Part shown: piece by piece, positions 53,694-62,003 of the stretch | How the letters are laid out: each line of letters opens with the position of its first letter | Numbering within the stretch: the first letter of the stretch is position 1 | NCBI GenBank assembly: GCA_050331455.1 | Contig: JBHJGV010000052.1 | Coordinates: forward strand, 1-64,000 | Reading direction: 5' to 3' | DNA length: 64,000 bases | Source of the DNA: CAYUYV01 sp050331455 | GTDB taxonomy: Bacteria; Pseudomonadota; Alphaproteobacteria; JAJFIK01 | Notes under the pieces: generated by a model | The model's database searches: none | What the model was told of the DNA's origin: nothing | Seen by the model: only the letters and a program-made list of their open reading frames with translations | Translations under genes and position numbers: made by a program

Positions 53694-54470
53694 TCAGTGA
53701 TAGAACTGCTCCATCAGGATCCGTTCATCGAGATTGTGACCCCGGTCGAACAGCAGTGTGATGGATACGGAGCGATCTTCCGCCACCTCCACGGAGCGCA
53801 CATGGCGGATTTCGGTAGCGTCGGCAACCGCGCTGACCGGGCGTTTATCCGGCTCCAGAACATCAAAGCGGACCCGGGCCCGGTGGGGCAGAATGGCCCC
53901 GCGCCAGCGCCGGGGCCGGAAAGCCGAAATGGGCGTGAGGGCCAGGAGACGCGCCTCGATGGGCAGGATGGGACCGTGGGCGGAGAGATTGTAGGCGGTG
54001 CTGCCCGCCGGGGTCGAGACCAGCACCCCATCGCAAATCAATTCCGACATGCGCTCCTTGCCGTCGATGGAAATCCGGATTTTCGCCGTCTGCCGGGTCT
54101 CGCGCAGCAGGGAGACCTCGTTGATCGCCAGGGCTTCGTGGACGCCGCCGAGACCGTCCACGGCCGTCATGCACAAGGGATGGATGACGGCGGGGTCCGC
54201 CTCGGCAAGGCGTCGGGGCAGATCGCTTTCCGTCGGACCGAAGGTCTCGTTCATCAAAAAGCCGATGGTGCCCCGGTGGATGCCGAAGACCGGCAAGCCC
54301 GACGCCAGTGTGTCATGGAGGGTTTCCAGCATGAAACCGTCGCCGCCGATGGCCACGATGACCTGGGCCGTTTCCAAAGGGGTGTCGCCATAGCGACCCA
54401 CGAGATCGCGATAGGCGGCCTGGGCCACGGGCGTGCGGCTGGCGCGGAAGGCGATGCGCCGGAAGGCCAT
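53694..54470 (-). CDS. nadK: NAD kinase
   Basis: 258 residues if started at the ATG at 54470 (FRRIAFRASRTPVAQAAYRD), the usual length for alphaproteobacterial NadK. An ATG at 54608 in frame would add a 46-residue Pro-rich tail not typical of the family. Neither has a good ribosome site. NadK phosphorylates NAD to NADP. The GGDG motif (VIAIGGDGFML), the AINEVSLLRE region and the DGVLVSTPAGSTAYNLSAHGPI glycine-rich segment are present. It lies directly upstream of the AbrB-type gene on the same strand. Confidence 0.92.
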   Translation of the reverse strand: MAFRRIAFRASRTPVAQAAYRDLVGRYGDTPLETAQVIVAIGGDGFMLETLHDTLASGLPVFGIHRGTIGFLMNETFGPTESDLPRRLAEADPAVIHPLCMTAVDGLGGVHEALAINEVSLLRETRQTAKIRISIDGKERMSELICDGVLVSTPAGSTAYNLSAHGPILPIEARLLALTPISAFRPRRWRGAILPHRARVRFDVLEPDKRPVSAVADATEIRHVRSVEVAEDRSVSITLLFDRGHNLDERILMEQFYH

Positions 54471-54726
54471 TTCGGGCGGGCAGGCGGGCCAAGTGGGATA
54501 TTCCCAGGGCTCGGCCTGGGACGCGTCCGGCCCATGGGTTCTTTCCGCGTCGCGATGGGACCCGGGGTGGTTGGGCGGCGGGGGCGGCAGCGGGCGCTTG
54601 GACGTCATGGGAGGATCCCGTGATGGTCGCCCGCGAGGGCGGCTTTCTTGTGTTGATCAACCGCCGGTCCCATAGTTTCGGGCTTGAGCGGTCTGGCTTG
54701 ACCCGGATCGGCGGTGTCGGGTGACC

Positions 54727-54745
54727 GGGACGGCCCGGCCGTCCC
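54727..54745. repeat. 8-bp inverted repeat, nadK / binding-protein intergenic region
   Basis: GGGACGGC-CCG-GCCGTCCC, perfect arms with a 3-base loop, about 55 bp before the binding-protein gene and over 100 bp upstream of nadK. It could be an operator or leader hairpin; no adjoining promoter is clear. Confidence 0.3.
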
Positions 54746-54799
54746 CGTATGGCGGACCCAGTCTAACGGGCAGGGTCCCGTCGAGGGATAGGCCGCAAG

Positions 54800-55954
54800 A
54801 TGGACGGCGGGAAGGATAGAATTTTGCAAACACGCTTTTGGAACGCCCATGGACTTCGCCCATGGATTTTGGCTGGAGGCCTCATGCTTGTCGCGGCAGG
54901 TATCGCACCCGCCGCGTCCGCGCAAAGTGCCGGGACTATGGGCGATGGACCGCCGGCGGGCCACGATGGGCCCGGGCCCGCGGGACCGATCTGCCCCGTG
55001 GATCGGCCGGTCATGTTTGCCGGCTTCGACTGGCCCAGCGCGCGGTTTCACAATGCAGTGGCCAAATTCATGGTTGCCACCCTGTTCGGCTGCGAGACCG
55101 ACGATCTGCCGGGCTCCACGATCCCGCTCCTTGCGGGGCTGCGCCGGGGCGATGTGGATGTGGCCATGGAGGTTTGGATCGACCGCGCCACCAAGATCTG
55201 GGAGGACGGGGTCAAGCGGGGACAGCTCGCCAGTGTTGGCGTGAACATGCCCAATGCCAGCCAGTCCTGGTATGTGCCGCGCTACATGATCGAGGGTGAC
55301 GCGAAGCGGGGCATCGAGCCCGTGGCGCCGGATCTTGAGAGCGTGTTCGACCTGCCCCGTTACGCCGCCTTGTTCAAGGACCCCGAACGCCCGCGCCTCG
55401 GCCGGTTCTACAATTGCAGCCTCGGGTGGCTGTGCGAGATCCTCAACTCGAAAAAGCTCGCGGCCTATGACCTGGAGCGGAGTTTCAGCAATTTCCGGGT
55501 GGGGACCGGCGCGGCGCTCGCGGCGGCCATTGCCTCCCATTACGCCAAGGGCGAACCCTTCGTCGCCTATTACTGGGACCCGAGTTGGATAACGGCCCGT
55601 TACGATCTCGTGGCCCTTGACGAGCCGCCCTATTCCGACGAAGCCTGGGATGCCTTCGTGGCTGACCGCCGGCCGGACACGGCGCTGGCCTTTCCCGTCG
55701 TGGAGCAACATATCGGGGTCAACACGGGATTTCGCGACGAGGCCGGGCCGCTCGTGTCGTTCCTGTCCGCTTACGGAACCTCCCGCGATCTGATGCGCGA
55801 GGTCTTGTTGTTCATGTACGAAAACGAGGATGTGGAGGGTGAAGCGCTCGCCCGTTGGTTCCTCAAGACCCACCCGGATGTCTGGCGCTCCTGGCTGACC
55901 GGGAACCAGATTGCCCTGGTGGAGGCGCGGATGGGATCGTCGGCCGGACCCTGA
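54800..55954 (+). CDS. Glycine betaine-type ABC transporter substrate-binding protein (orphan)
   Basis: 384 residues with a signal peptide (~18-42, ending ASAQ). The OpuAC-like fold covers ~65-375. The segments FAGFDWPSARFHNAVAKFM, RRGDVDVAMEVWIDRATKIW and AYYWDPSWITARYDLVAL follow the family pattern, in which Trp/Tyr side chains cage quaternary amines. No permease or ATPase gene is adjacent, so it must work with components encoded elsewhere. The Gly/Pro-rich stretch after the signal is a linker. Ligand (betaine, choline or related) not determined. Confidence 0.88.
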   Translation: MDGGKDRILQTRFWNAHGLRPWILAGGLMLVAAGIAPAASAQSAGTMGDGPPAGHDGPGPAGPICPVDRPVMFAGFDWPSARFHNAVAKFMVATLFGCETDDLPGSTIPLLAGLRRGDVDVAMEVWIDRATKIWEDGVKRGQLASVGVNMPNASQSWYVPRYMIEGDAKRGIEPVAPDLESVFDLPRYAALFKDPERPRLGRFYNCSLGWLCEILNSKKLAAYDLERSFSNFRVGTGAALAAAIASHYAKGEPFVAYYWDPSWITARYDLVALDEPPYSDEAWDAFVADRRPDTALAFPVVEQHIGVNTGFRDEAGPLVSFLSAYGTSRDLMREVLLFMYENEDVEGEALARWFLKTHPDVWRSWLTGNQIALVEARMGSSAGP

Positions 55955-56018
55955 CCGTCCCATGGGCATCGGAGCGCTGCGGTGGATTTGACAGCCTGCC
56001 CAGCCTCCGGCCACTCTT

Positions 56019-56042
56019 TTCACAGGCTAAAGATTTTGTGAA
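56019..56042. repeat. TTCACA-N12-TGTGAA inverted repeat upstream of the aldolase gene
   Basis: Perfect 6-bp arms (56019-56024 and 56037-56042) in an AT-richer patch about 70 bp before the class II aldolase start. A TTGACA occurs at 55988-55993 without a clear -10. It could be an operator for the TetR-type protein encoded downstream; unproven. Confidence 0.3.
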
Positions 56043-56113
56043 TGACGCGCACGACGCGCCGTACACGAGATACCGACAAAAAACACGGGCAATAAAACAC
56101 AGGGAGCACGGCC

Positions 56114-56884
56114 ATGGTGACAGGCGCAAGAGCAGCGGCTCTGCCGGCGGAGATGTCCTCGGGCGAACGTGCGATGCGGGTCGATCTGGCGGCCACCTAT
56201 CGCCTCGTGGCCCTTTATGGCTGGGACGACATGATCTTCACCCATATCTCCGCCCGGGTGCCGGGCGAAGAGGGTCACTTCCTCATCAACCCGTTTGGGC
56301 TGTTGTTCGAAGAGATCACCGCGTCCTCCCTGATCAAGGTCAACCGGGACGGGGAGGTCGTGGGCGAAACGGACTATGCCGCGAATCAGGCCGGATTCGT
56401 CATCCACGGCGCGATCCACGAGGCGCGCGAGGACGTGGGCTGTGTCATCCATTTGCACACGGATGACGGGGTGGCCGTGTCCGCCCAGGACCATGGCCTC
56501 CTGCCCCTGTCCCAGCATGCCATGTCCCTGTACGGACAGCTCGGCTACCATGACTATGAGGGCGTGGCCCTCGATTTGGACGAGCGCGAACGCCTGGCCC
56601 GGGATCTCGGCGACAAGCCGGCCATGATCCTGCGCAATCACGGCACCCTGGCGGTCGGCGAGACCTGCGCGGATGCTTTCATGGCGATCTATTATCTGGA
56701 ACGCGCCTGTGCCATGCAGGTTCGCGCCCTGGCCGGCGGAACGGCGTGGACCGATCCCGGACCGCACGTGGCTGAACGGACCGCGAGCCAGTCCCGGCCT
56801 CTGTTCTCCGGTCCCGCCGGCGATCTGGCCTGGCCTGCGCTGCTGCGCCGCCTGGATCGCGTGGATCCCGGCTTCCGGGACTGA
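56114..56884 (+). CDS. Class II aldolase/adducin family protein
   Basis: 256 residues. The family contains zinc-dependent aldolases, epimerases and decarboxylases. Family signs are GWDDMIFTHISARVPGEEG, FLINPFGLLFEEITASSL, the metal pair in VIHLHTDDGVAVSAQ and the third ligand in LRNHGTLAVGE. This subgroup (adducin-like, with HISAR and NPFG) is common in alphaproteobacteria and mostly uncharacterised, so no reaction is given. The ATG has AGGGAG upstream. The TetR gene follows 62 bp later and may regulate it. Confidence 0.91.
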   Translation: MVTGARAAALPAEMSSGERAMRVDLAATYRLVALYGWDDMIFTHISARVPGEEGHFLINPFGLLFEEITASSLIKVNRDGEVVGETDYAANQAGFVIHGAIHEAREDVGCVIHLHTDDGVAVSAQDHGLLPLSQHAMSLYGQLGYHDYEGVALDLDERERLARDLGDKPAMILRNHGTLAVGETCADAFMAIYYLERACAMQVRALAGGTAWTDPGPHVAERTASQSRPLFSGPAGDLAWPALLRRLDRVDPGFRD

Positions 56885-56946
56885 CATCAAAACAAGGCGG
56901 CTGGCCGTGGTCCTGTCCCTCGTGACTGGGACCGGCTCCAGGCCGC

Positions 56947-57639
56947 ATGCAAGGCGAAATGGCGAGTCCCCCTTCATCCGACGACAAAAAGCCTGCCCCG
57001 CGCAAAGCACCGCGCACCGCCGGCGCGTCCGGCAAGCGCCGCCAGGACAGCCGGCGGCGCCTGCTGGATGCGGCACGCGTGTTGTTCGTCGAGCGGGGAT
57101 ATCATAAGACCCGGCCCCAGGATCTGGCCCGGACGGCCGATGTGGGACACGGAACATTTTACCTGCATTTTCCCGACAAGAAGGCCTGCTTTTTCGCTTT
57201 TGTCGACGAAGCGTGCTGCGAGGTCGATGTACAGATCAAGGCGCGTCTTGAGGGTTTGACGGAGCTTGAGGATAAGGTCGGCGCGGTGATCGACTCCGTG
57301 CTCGACTATCACAGCGCCAATCCGGGCGTGCTCGCCGCCGCGCTCAGCAATCCGGGCGTCATCGATACCGATACGGAGGAAAAGACCTCGCGCCTGATGG
57401 TCCACTGGGCCCGGGGCTGGGCGGAGGATTTAGAGGCCCATGCCCGGGACGGCGACATCTGGACCGATTACGATCTGGAGGTCGTCGGCTTCGCGATCAT
57501 GGGCATGATGCACCAGACGGCGCAGGCCCTCGCTGCGACGGAGGAGGGGCGCCGGCGTATGGGCACCACACTGCGCAAGATGATCGTCCGGGCGCTGATC
57601 CCATCTTCCCCGGTGCCTGATCCGAAAACCAAGGTTTAA
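56947..57639 (+). CDS. TetR/AcrR family transcriptional regulator
   Basis: 230 residues (ATG 56947; ATG 56959 also possible). A basic Pro/Lys-rich N-terminal arm of ~30 residues precedes the helix-turn-helix: RRLLDAARVLFVERGYHKT, then DLARTADVGHGTFYLHFPDK with the typical YxxF core. The C-terminal ligand and dimer domain spans ~85-215. It probably represses nearby genes, either the aldolase upstream or itself. The ligand is unknown. It ends 7 bp from the convergent receiver gene. Confidence 0.91.
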   Translation: MQGEMASPPSSDDKKPAPRKAPRTAGASGKRRQDSRRRLLDAARVLFVERGYHKTRPQDLARTADVGHGTFYLHFPDKKACFFAFVDEACCEVDVQIKARLEGLTELEDKVGAVIDSVLDYHSANPGVLAAALSNPGVIDTDTEEKTSRLMVHWARGWAEDLEAHARDGDIWTDYDLEVVGFAIMGMMHQTAQALAATEEGRRRMGTTLRKMIVRALIPSSPVPDPKTKV

Positions 57640-57646
57640 GGCCCGC

Positions 57647-58027
57647 TCAGGACAGGCGCAACAGCGTCTCGGACCGGGCGAGGGCGGCGAAAAGCTGGTC
57701 CGGCATAAACGGCTTTTCCAAAACGTCCAGGGCGCCGCGCTTCAAAAGAGTCTCACGGACATCGGCATTCGCATGGGCCGTCATGGCCGTGACCGGGATC
57801 GGCCGGTCGAAGCGCTGGATGCTGTCCAGCACGGTGATCCCGTTCATGCCGTCCATCCGCAGGTCCAAAAGCACGGACATGAGCGTCATGCCATCCTGGC
57901 GACTCAGAAAGGCCGGACCCGACTCATAGCTGTGCACCGTGTTGCCCATGGCGCAGAGCAGGGTTTCGAGGGAGCCTCGAACGCCCGGATCGTCATCGAT
58001 GATGGCAATGGGGAACACGCATTTCAT
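57647..58027 (-). CDS. Single-domain response regulator paired with the phytochrome kinase
   Basis: 126 residues from ATG 58027, which overlaps the kinase TGA as ATGA. A FixJ-type receiver: IIDDDPGVRGSLETLL, the phospho-acceptor Asp in VLLDLRMDGMNG, TAMTAHANADVRE and LEKPFMPDQL. The DNA-binding domain of FixJ is missing, so output must pass to another protein or act by protein contact. The overlap points to stoichiometric co-production with the kinase, its likely phosphodonor. Confidence 0.92.
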   Translation of the reverse strand: MKCVFPIAIIDDDPGVRGSLETLLCAMGNTVHSYESGPAFLSRQDGMTLMSVLLDLRMDGMNGITVLDSIQRFDRPIPVTAMTAHANADVRETLLKRGALDVLEKPFMPDQLFAALARSETLLRLS

Positions 58028-60333
58028 TTCGCGGCTCCGTCGCTGGACCGTGCCGGCAGGGTGATGACGAAGCAGGTTTGGGAGAGCTTGCGGTCGACCC
58101 ACAAAAGTCCGCCATGGGCTTCCACGATGGTGCGGCTGAGCGCGAGGCCAAGACCCATTCCTTCGGCCTTGGTCGAGACAAAGGGTTCGAACAATCGGCC
58201 GTCCACGGCGGGCTCGATGCCCGGGCCGGAATCGATGACCCGGATTTCGATGGCGTGCGCCGCGCCGAGCGGGTTGTCGGCCGTGCGGCCCAGAGAAATC
58301 TTAAGGGTGGGATCGGATTGGCCCTGCATCGCTTCGGCGGCATTGCGAACGAGGTTGAAGACCACCTGGGAGAGCTGGATCCGGTCGCCGATCACGGTAT
58401 GGAGGCCTTCCTCAACCGCCCACACCACACGAATTTCCGAGCACAGATTAAGGGGCAGCGAGAGCTGCACCGTTTCCCGAAGCATCGCAGTGAGGTCAAC
58501 GCTGCGCAATTCGGCCGGCCGTCGCTTGATGAGCGCCCGGAGGCGGTGGACCAGTTCCCCGGCGCGTTTCGCCTGGCTGGACATTTCCTTGGAGAGGGAT
58601 CGCGCCTGGTCCTGGGTCGCCTGATTGGCCGGCTGATCGAGCACGACCCGGCAGGCTTCGGCAAAATTGATCAGTGCCGTGAGGGGTTGGTTCAGCTCAT
58701 GGCTGATCGAACTGGCGATTTCAGCCATGGCCGCGAGGCGCGAGCTGTTCGTCAATTGCTGGCGCATGGCATCTCTTTGGGCCTCGACCTCGCGCATTGC
58801 AGCGCGCAGCTCGGCTTCCCGTTCGACGGCCTGGCCGGCCTGCAGAGTCCGCTGAAGGCGGCTGGCCACTTCCAGGTCATCGCCATCGAAGGGAACATGG
58901 CGCCCCTGGACGATCTGGGTCCATGCTTCGAAAGAGCGGCGCGGCCCGAGGCGCTGGCGGCCTTCTTCGTCTGTGTGGATCTCTTTGCTGGTCGGATCAC
59001 CTGCCCAGCGAAACGTTGTTGTTTGACCCTTGCGAAAAACGGCAAGGAAGTCGCTGGCATCGGAACCCAGATCGAGCACCAGGGCGCCGAGACACAGGTC
59101 TTCGGTCTCCCCGGTACGCGAAAGGGCCTCTTTTATATCAATGGACGTCACCGGTGCGCCCGAGCCTTTCATGGCCTGCGCAATGCTCGCAGCGATGTCG
59201 AAATCGGCAGGGCAATTATGGGTCAGGCGGCGTCCATTGAAGGCGCCGACGAGGCCATCCGCAGCCAAGACGGAACAGATCTCCTCCGCCTGCTGTTTGA
59301 CCTCGCCGCGCAGGCTTCCACCGGTATGATCCTTTGACAGATCATCGATGATCCGCTGGACGGCCACGAACCGGTGCAGGCGCGCAGTGGATTGGATGTT
59401 ATTGATCTGTGCGGCGATCATTTTACCTGCCATCTCACAGAACATGAGGGTCTGCGCCGGCAGGACATGGGGTTGGCTGTGGTGGCAGGCGATCAGGCCC
59501 CAGAGCGCATTGTCCACAATGATGGAAATGGACATGCTGGCAGCAACGCCCATGTTCCGAAGATATTCCAAGTGAACGGGGGAGACGGCCCGCAATTTCG
59601 CGAAAGTGAGATCGAGCGGATGCGCGCTCGCCGCGTGGCAGGCCGGCTCCACGGCAATCGGTGTGCCATTTACGTCGCTGATTGAACGGCTGAGATTGTG
59701 CAGATAGGCGGCCCGGGCCTGGGCCGGAATGTCACTGGCTGGATAATGAAGGCCGAGAAACCGATTTGCAAGGTCGGTATCCTCGGCAATCACCTCTCCA
59801 TGGTGGTCCTCGTCGAACCGGTAAATCATGACACGGTCGAAACCGGTATGGGTACGGATGGCCTGCACGACTCGCGCGCACAGAGCATCGAGGTCGGGTT
59901 CCTGGCGAATACCATCTATGATGTCGTGGCGCTGGCGGGCGCTGAGGACCGGATTGACCTCTTCGCCGGGCATTTTGAAGAATTCCAGGATAACGCTGCC
60001 CTGGTTCTCATGGGCGACGGCGTGGAACCGCCGGGCCCGCCCCTTGGGCTGGGAGACATCGCAGGGCCAGGGCCGGAAGATATCCGGCTCCATGGGATCC
60101 AGGATCACGTGATCAAAAAGCGCCATCTGCCGCTTGCCGATCAGGATCTCCAGGGAGCTATCGATGAGCCCTGGCGCGTCGTGCCCCAGAATGGCGCCGC
60201 AATTGGCGCTGGCATGGGTGATGGTCCGGCTCAGGCCGTCCATGGCCACAAGGGCGCCGTGGCTTTGAATGCCGCCGATCAGGTGGATCGGTTCGCGGTC
60301 GCACTCGGAAAAGGACGAGAGCTGATCCGTCAC
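58024..60333 (-). CDS. bphP: Bacteriophytochrome histidine kinase
   Basis: 769 residues from GTG 60333, seven bases after GAAAGG; TTG 60339 is too close to it. A red/far-red sensor. Cys11 in SECDREPIHLIGGIQSHG matches the biliverdin-attaching cysteine of bacteriophytochromes. PAS (~1-110) and GAF (~135-305) follow, with FLGLHYPASDIPAQARAAYL and the chromophore-contact His in SPVHLEYLRNMG. PHY (~320-490) has the tongue motif PRRSF. HisKA has His545 in SSISHELNQPLTALINFAEA, FixL-like, followed by the ATPase boxes NLVRNAAEAM, DSGPGI and GMGLGLALS. It is soluble. Its partner receiver is the overlapping gene downstream. Confidence 0.95.
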   Translation of the reverse strand: MTDQLSSFSECDREPIHLIGGIQSHGALVAMDGLSRTITHASANCGAILGHDAPGLIDSSLEILIGKRQMALFDHVILDPMEPDIFRPWPCDVSQPKGRARRFHAVAHENQGSVILEFFKMPGEEVNPVLSARQRHDIIDGIRQEPDLDALCARVVQAIRTHTGFDRVMIYRFDEDHHGEVIAEDTDLANRFLGLHYPASDIPAQARAAYLHNLSRSISDVNGTPIAVEPACHAASAHPLDLTFAKLRAVSPVHLEYLRNMGVAASMSISIIVDNALWGLIACHHSQPHVLPAQTLMFCEMAGKMIAAQINNIQSTARLHRFVAVQRIIDDLSKDHTGGSLRGEVKQQAEEICSVLAADGLVGAFNGRRLTHNCPADFDIAASIAQAMKGSGAPVTSIDIKEALSRTGETEDLCLGALVLDLGSDASDFLAVFRKGQTTTFRWAGDPTSKEIHTDEEGRQRLGPRRSFEAWTQIVQGRHVPFDGDDLEVASRLQRTLQAGQAVEREAELRAAMREVEAQRDAMRQQLTNSSRLAAMAEIASSISHELNQPLTALINFAEACRVVLDQPANQATQDQARSLSKEMSSQAKRAGELVHRLRALIKRRPAELRSVDLTAMLRETVQLSLPLNLCSEIRVVWAVEEGLHTVIGDRIQLSQVVFNLVRNAAEAMQGQSDPTLKISLGRTADNPLGAAHAIEIRVIDSGPGIEPAVDGRLFEPFVSTKAEGMGLGLALSRTIVEAHGGLLWVDRKLSQTCFVITLPARSSDGAAK

Positions 60334-60506
60334 AGTCAAACCTTTCGAAAGCGGGCCGACGCGCCCTGATGCCTGTCCTGCCGAGCACCGTTGAACGCCT
60401 CGACCTTGAACAGTGCCATCCGGAACACGGCCACCTTAACAAGGATGCCCCAACCGTAGACAACCCAACAGATGGGCGTATGTCGTATGAAACCAGCGCC
60501 TTAATG

Positions 60507-60541
60507 GCGATATGGCCGAAGGGTTTGGCTGTCAAACCCTT
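60507..60541 (-). promoter_or_regulatory. Candidate bacteriophytochrome promoter with overlapping operator-like repeat
   Basis: On the minus strand a perfect TTGACA (60535-60530) is followed by a 17-base spacer and TATCGC (60512-60507), a weak -10. The -35 is embedded in the perfect 9-bp inverted repeat AAGGGTTTG-GCTGT-CAAACCCTT (60519-60541), so a protein bound there would block the promoter. The leader to the GTG would be about 165 bases. Confidence 0.4.
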
Positions 60542-60682
60542 TCCACCTACATCTTTGTGGCGAAACACCATGGCCGCATGGAGAGCCTTGATCCTTTGTC
60601 AGTGAGCGGGGAGACTTGAGGCTCAGCATGGCCGTGTAGGCTGGCCCCTGGGTTCCGGACAGGATCATACGACGCCGCGTGA

Positions 60683-60720
60683 GCGGTCTGGACCGGATCG
60701 TGCGGGCCGGTCCAGACCGC
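60683..60720. repeat. Perfect 14-bp inverted repeat upstream of the RND operon
   Basis: GCGGTCTGGACCGG (60683-60696) and CCGGTCCAGACCGC (60707-60720) are exact complements around a 10-base loop. It lies 85 bp before the adaptor start. Neither side has a T-run, so an operator or a leader hairpin is more likely than an intrinsic terminator. Confidence 0.65.
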
Positions 60721-60805
60721 CGTGCCTCGCCGTCAGCATTGTTCAGAAAGACTCGTGCCCGCTCAAGCTGTTGCCGTTTCGTCACGACGGCCCAAGGAAG
60801 TCCCC

Positions 60806-61921
60806 ATGTCCCGATCGAGCCGCAATCTGTTTCTTCTCGTGGTCTGCGTCATCATTGCCGCCGCCATTGGTGCCGGCGTGTTCCGCTTCGTCACCATCGA
60901 CCTTCAAACGGCCCGGCGCGGCGTCCCCACGGTACCGGTGCGCATCACCCCGGTGATCGTCACCGAATTCGCCGACCGGATCGAGGCCCTGGGGACGGCC
61001 GTGGCGAACGAATCCGTCACCATCACGGCCCAGGTGACCGACACGGTCAGCGCCATCAATTTCCGGGACGGCGAAGTCGTGGAGGCCGGCACGATCCTGG
61101 TCGAACTGACGGATACGGAAGAGGGCGCCGACCTGGAGGCCGCCCGTGCCAGCCTGGTGGAGGCGGAGTTGCAATACGAACGGGCCGTGGACCTCGTGGA
61201 GCGAGGGACCGCCACCCAGGCCCGCCTGGACACGGCCCTGTCGGAGCGCAACCAGGCCCGGGCCCGGGTCCGCGGCATCGAAGCCCGCCTTGCCGACCGA
61301 CTCGTGCGCGCACCCTTCGACGGCATTTTGGGTCTGCGCTCCGTCAGTCCCGGCACGCTTTTGACACCGGGAACGGTCATCACGACCCTCGACGATATCG
61401 ACCCGGTCAAGCTGGATTTCTCCGTGCCCGAAACGTTCTTTTCGGCCGTGCGGGCCGGGCTGACCATCCAGGCCATCAGCGATGCCTATCCGGGTGAAGC
61501 CTTCAAGGGCCTGATCACGGCCGTCGATACCCGAATCGACCCCGAAACCCGCGCCGTCGTGGCCCGGGCCATCATTCCCAATTCCGATCTGCGGCTGCGT
61601 CCGGGCATGTTGATGCGGGTCGAGATCATCAAGAACCGGCGCGACTCGATGACCGTTCCCGAAACCGCCCTTGTGCCGTTGGATACCCGGGTGTTCGTCT
61701 ACGCCCTCGGCGAGGACTCGATCGCGCAGCGGGTTCAGATCATCACCGGCGCCCGGCGGCCCGGCGAGGTGGAAGTCCTGTCCGGTCTCAAGGTCGGACA
61801 GCGCATTATCACCGCGGGCACGAACCGCATCCGGCCCGGCCAGCGTGTGACGGTCCAGTCCAGCGCGGCACCGGCGGAGGATCCGGGCGAGCCCGCCGGC
61901 GCCGCGCCGTCCATGCGCTGA
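60806..61921 (+). CDS. RND efflux periplasmic adaptor subunit
   Basis: 371 residues from ATG 60806 behind AAGGAAG. An N-terminal membrane anchor (~7-25) precedes the adaptor body. The first lipoyl half (ITAQVTDTVSAINFRDGEVV), a short helical hairpin, and the second half DRLVRAPFDGILGLRSVSPG with GTLLTPG are typical of the MexA/AcrA-like family. There is no lipobox. It connects the RND pump encoded 82 bp downstream with an outer-membrane channel not seen here. The substrate is unknown. Confidence 0.93.
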   Translation: MSRSSRNLFLLVVCVIIAAAIGAGVFRFVTIDLQTARRGVPTVPVRITPVIVTEFADRIEALGTAVANESVTITAQVTDTVSAINFRDGEVVEAGTILVELTDTEEGADLEAARASLVEAELQYERAVDLVERGTATQARLDTALSERNQARARVRGIEARLADRLVRAPFDGILGLRSVSPGTLLTPGTVITTLDDIDPVKLDFSVPETFFSAVRAGLTIQAISDAYPGEAFKGLITAVDTRIDPETRAVVARAIIPNSDLRLRPGMLMRVEIIKNRRDSMTVPETALVPLDTRVFVYALGEDSIAQRVQIITGARRPGEVEVLSGLKVGQRIITAGTNRIRPGQRVTVQSSAAPAEDPGEPAGAAPSMR

Positions 61922-62003
61922 CGGTCGTCCGGACATCGCGAAACCGTACTGTCACCGCTGCCCCCTCAGGGGGGCGGCCCTTCAGGTGGCGCAGGGGAAC
62001 CAA

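Larger units (their letters stand above)
60334..60805. other. Divergent intergenic region, bacteriophytochrome / RND efflux
   Basis: 472 bp between two divergent operons. It contains two perfect inverted repeats (60519-60541 and 60683-60720, listed separately). Reading frames in it are short and lack family resemblance. No RNA gene was recognised. Confidence 0.5.

Noticed and set aside
60369..60605. 78-codon frame between the phytochrome and RND genes
   Set aside because: No ribosome site and no protein-like features; it runs across a promoter-like region.
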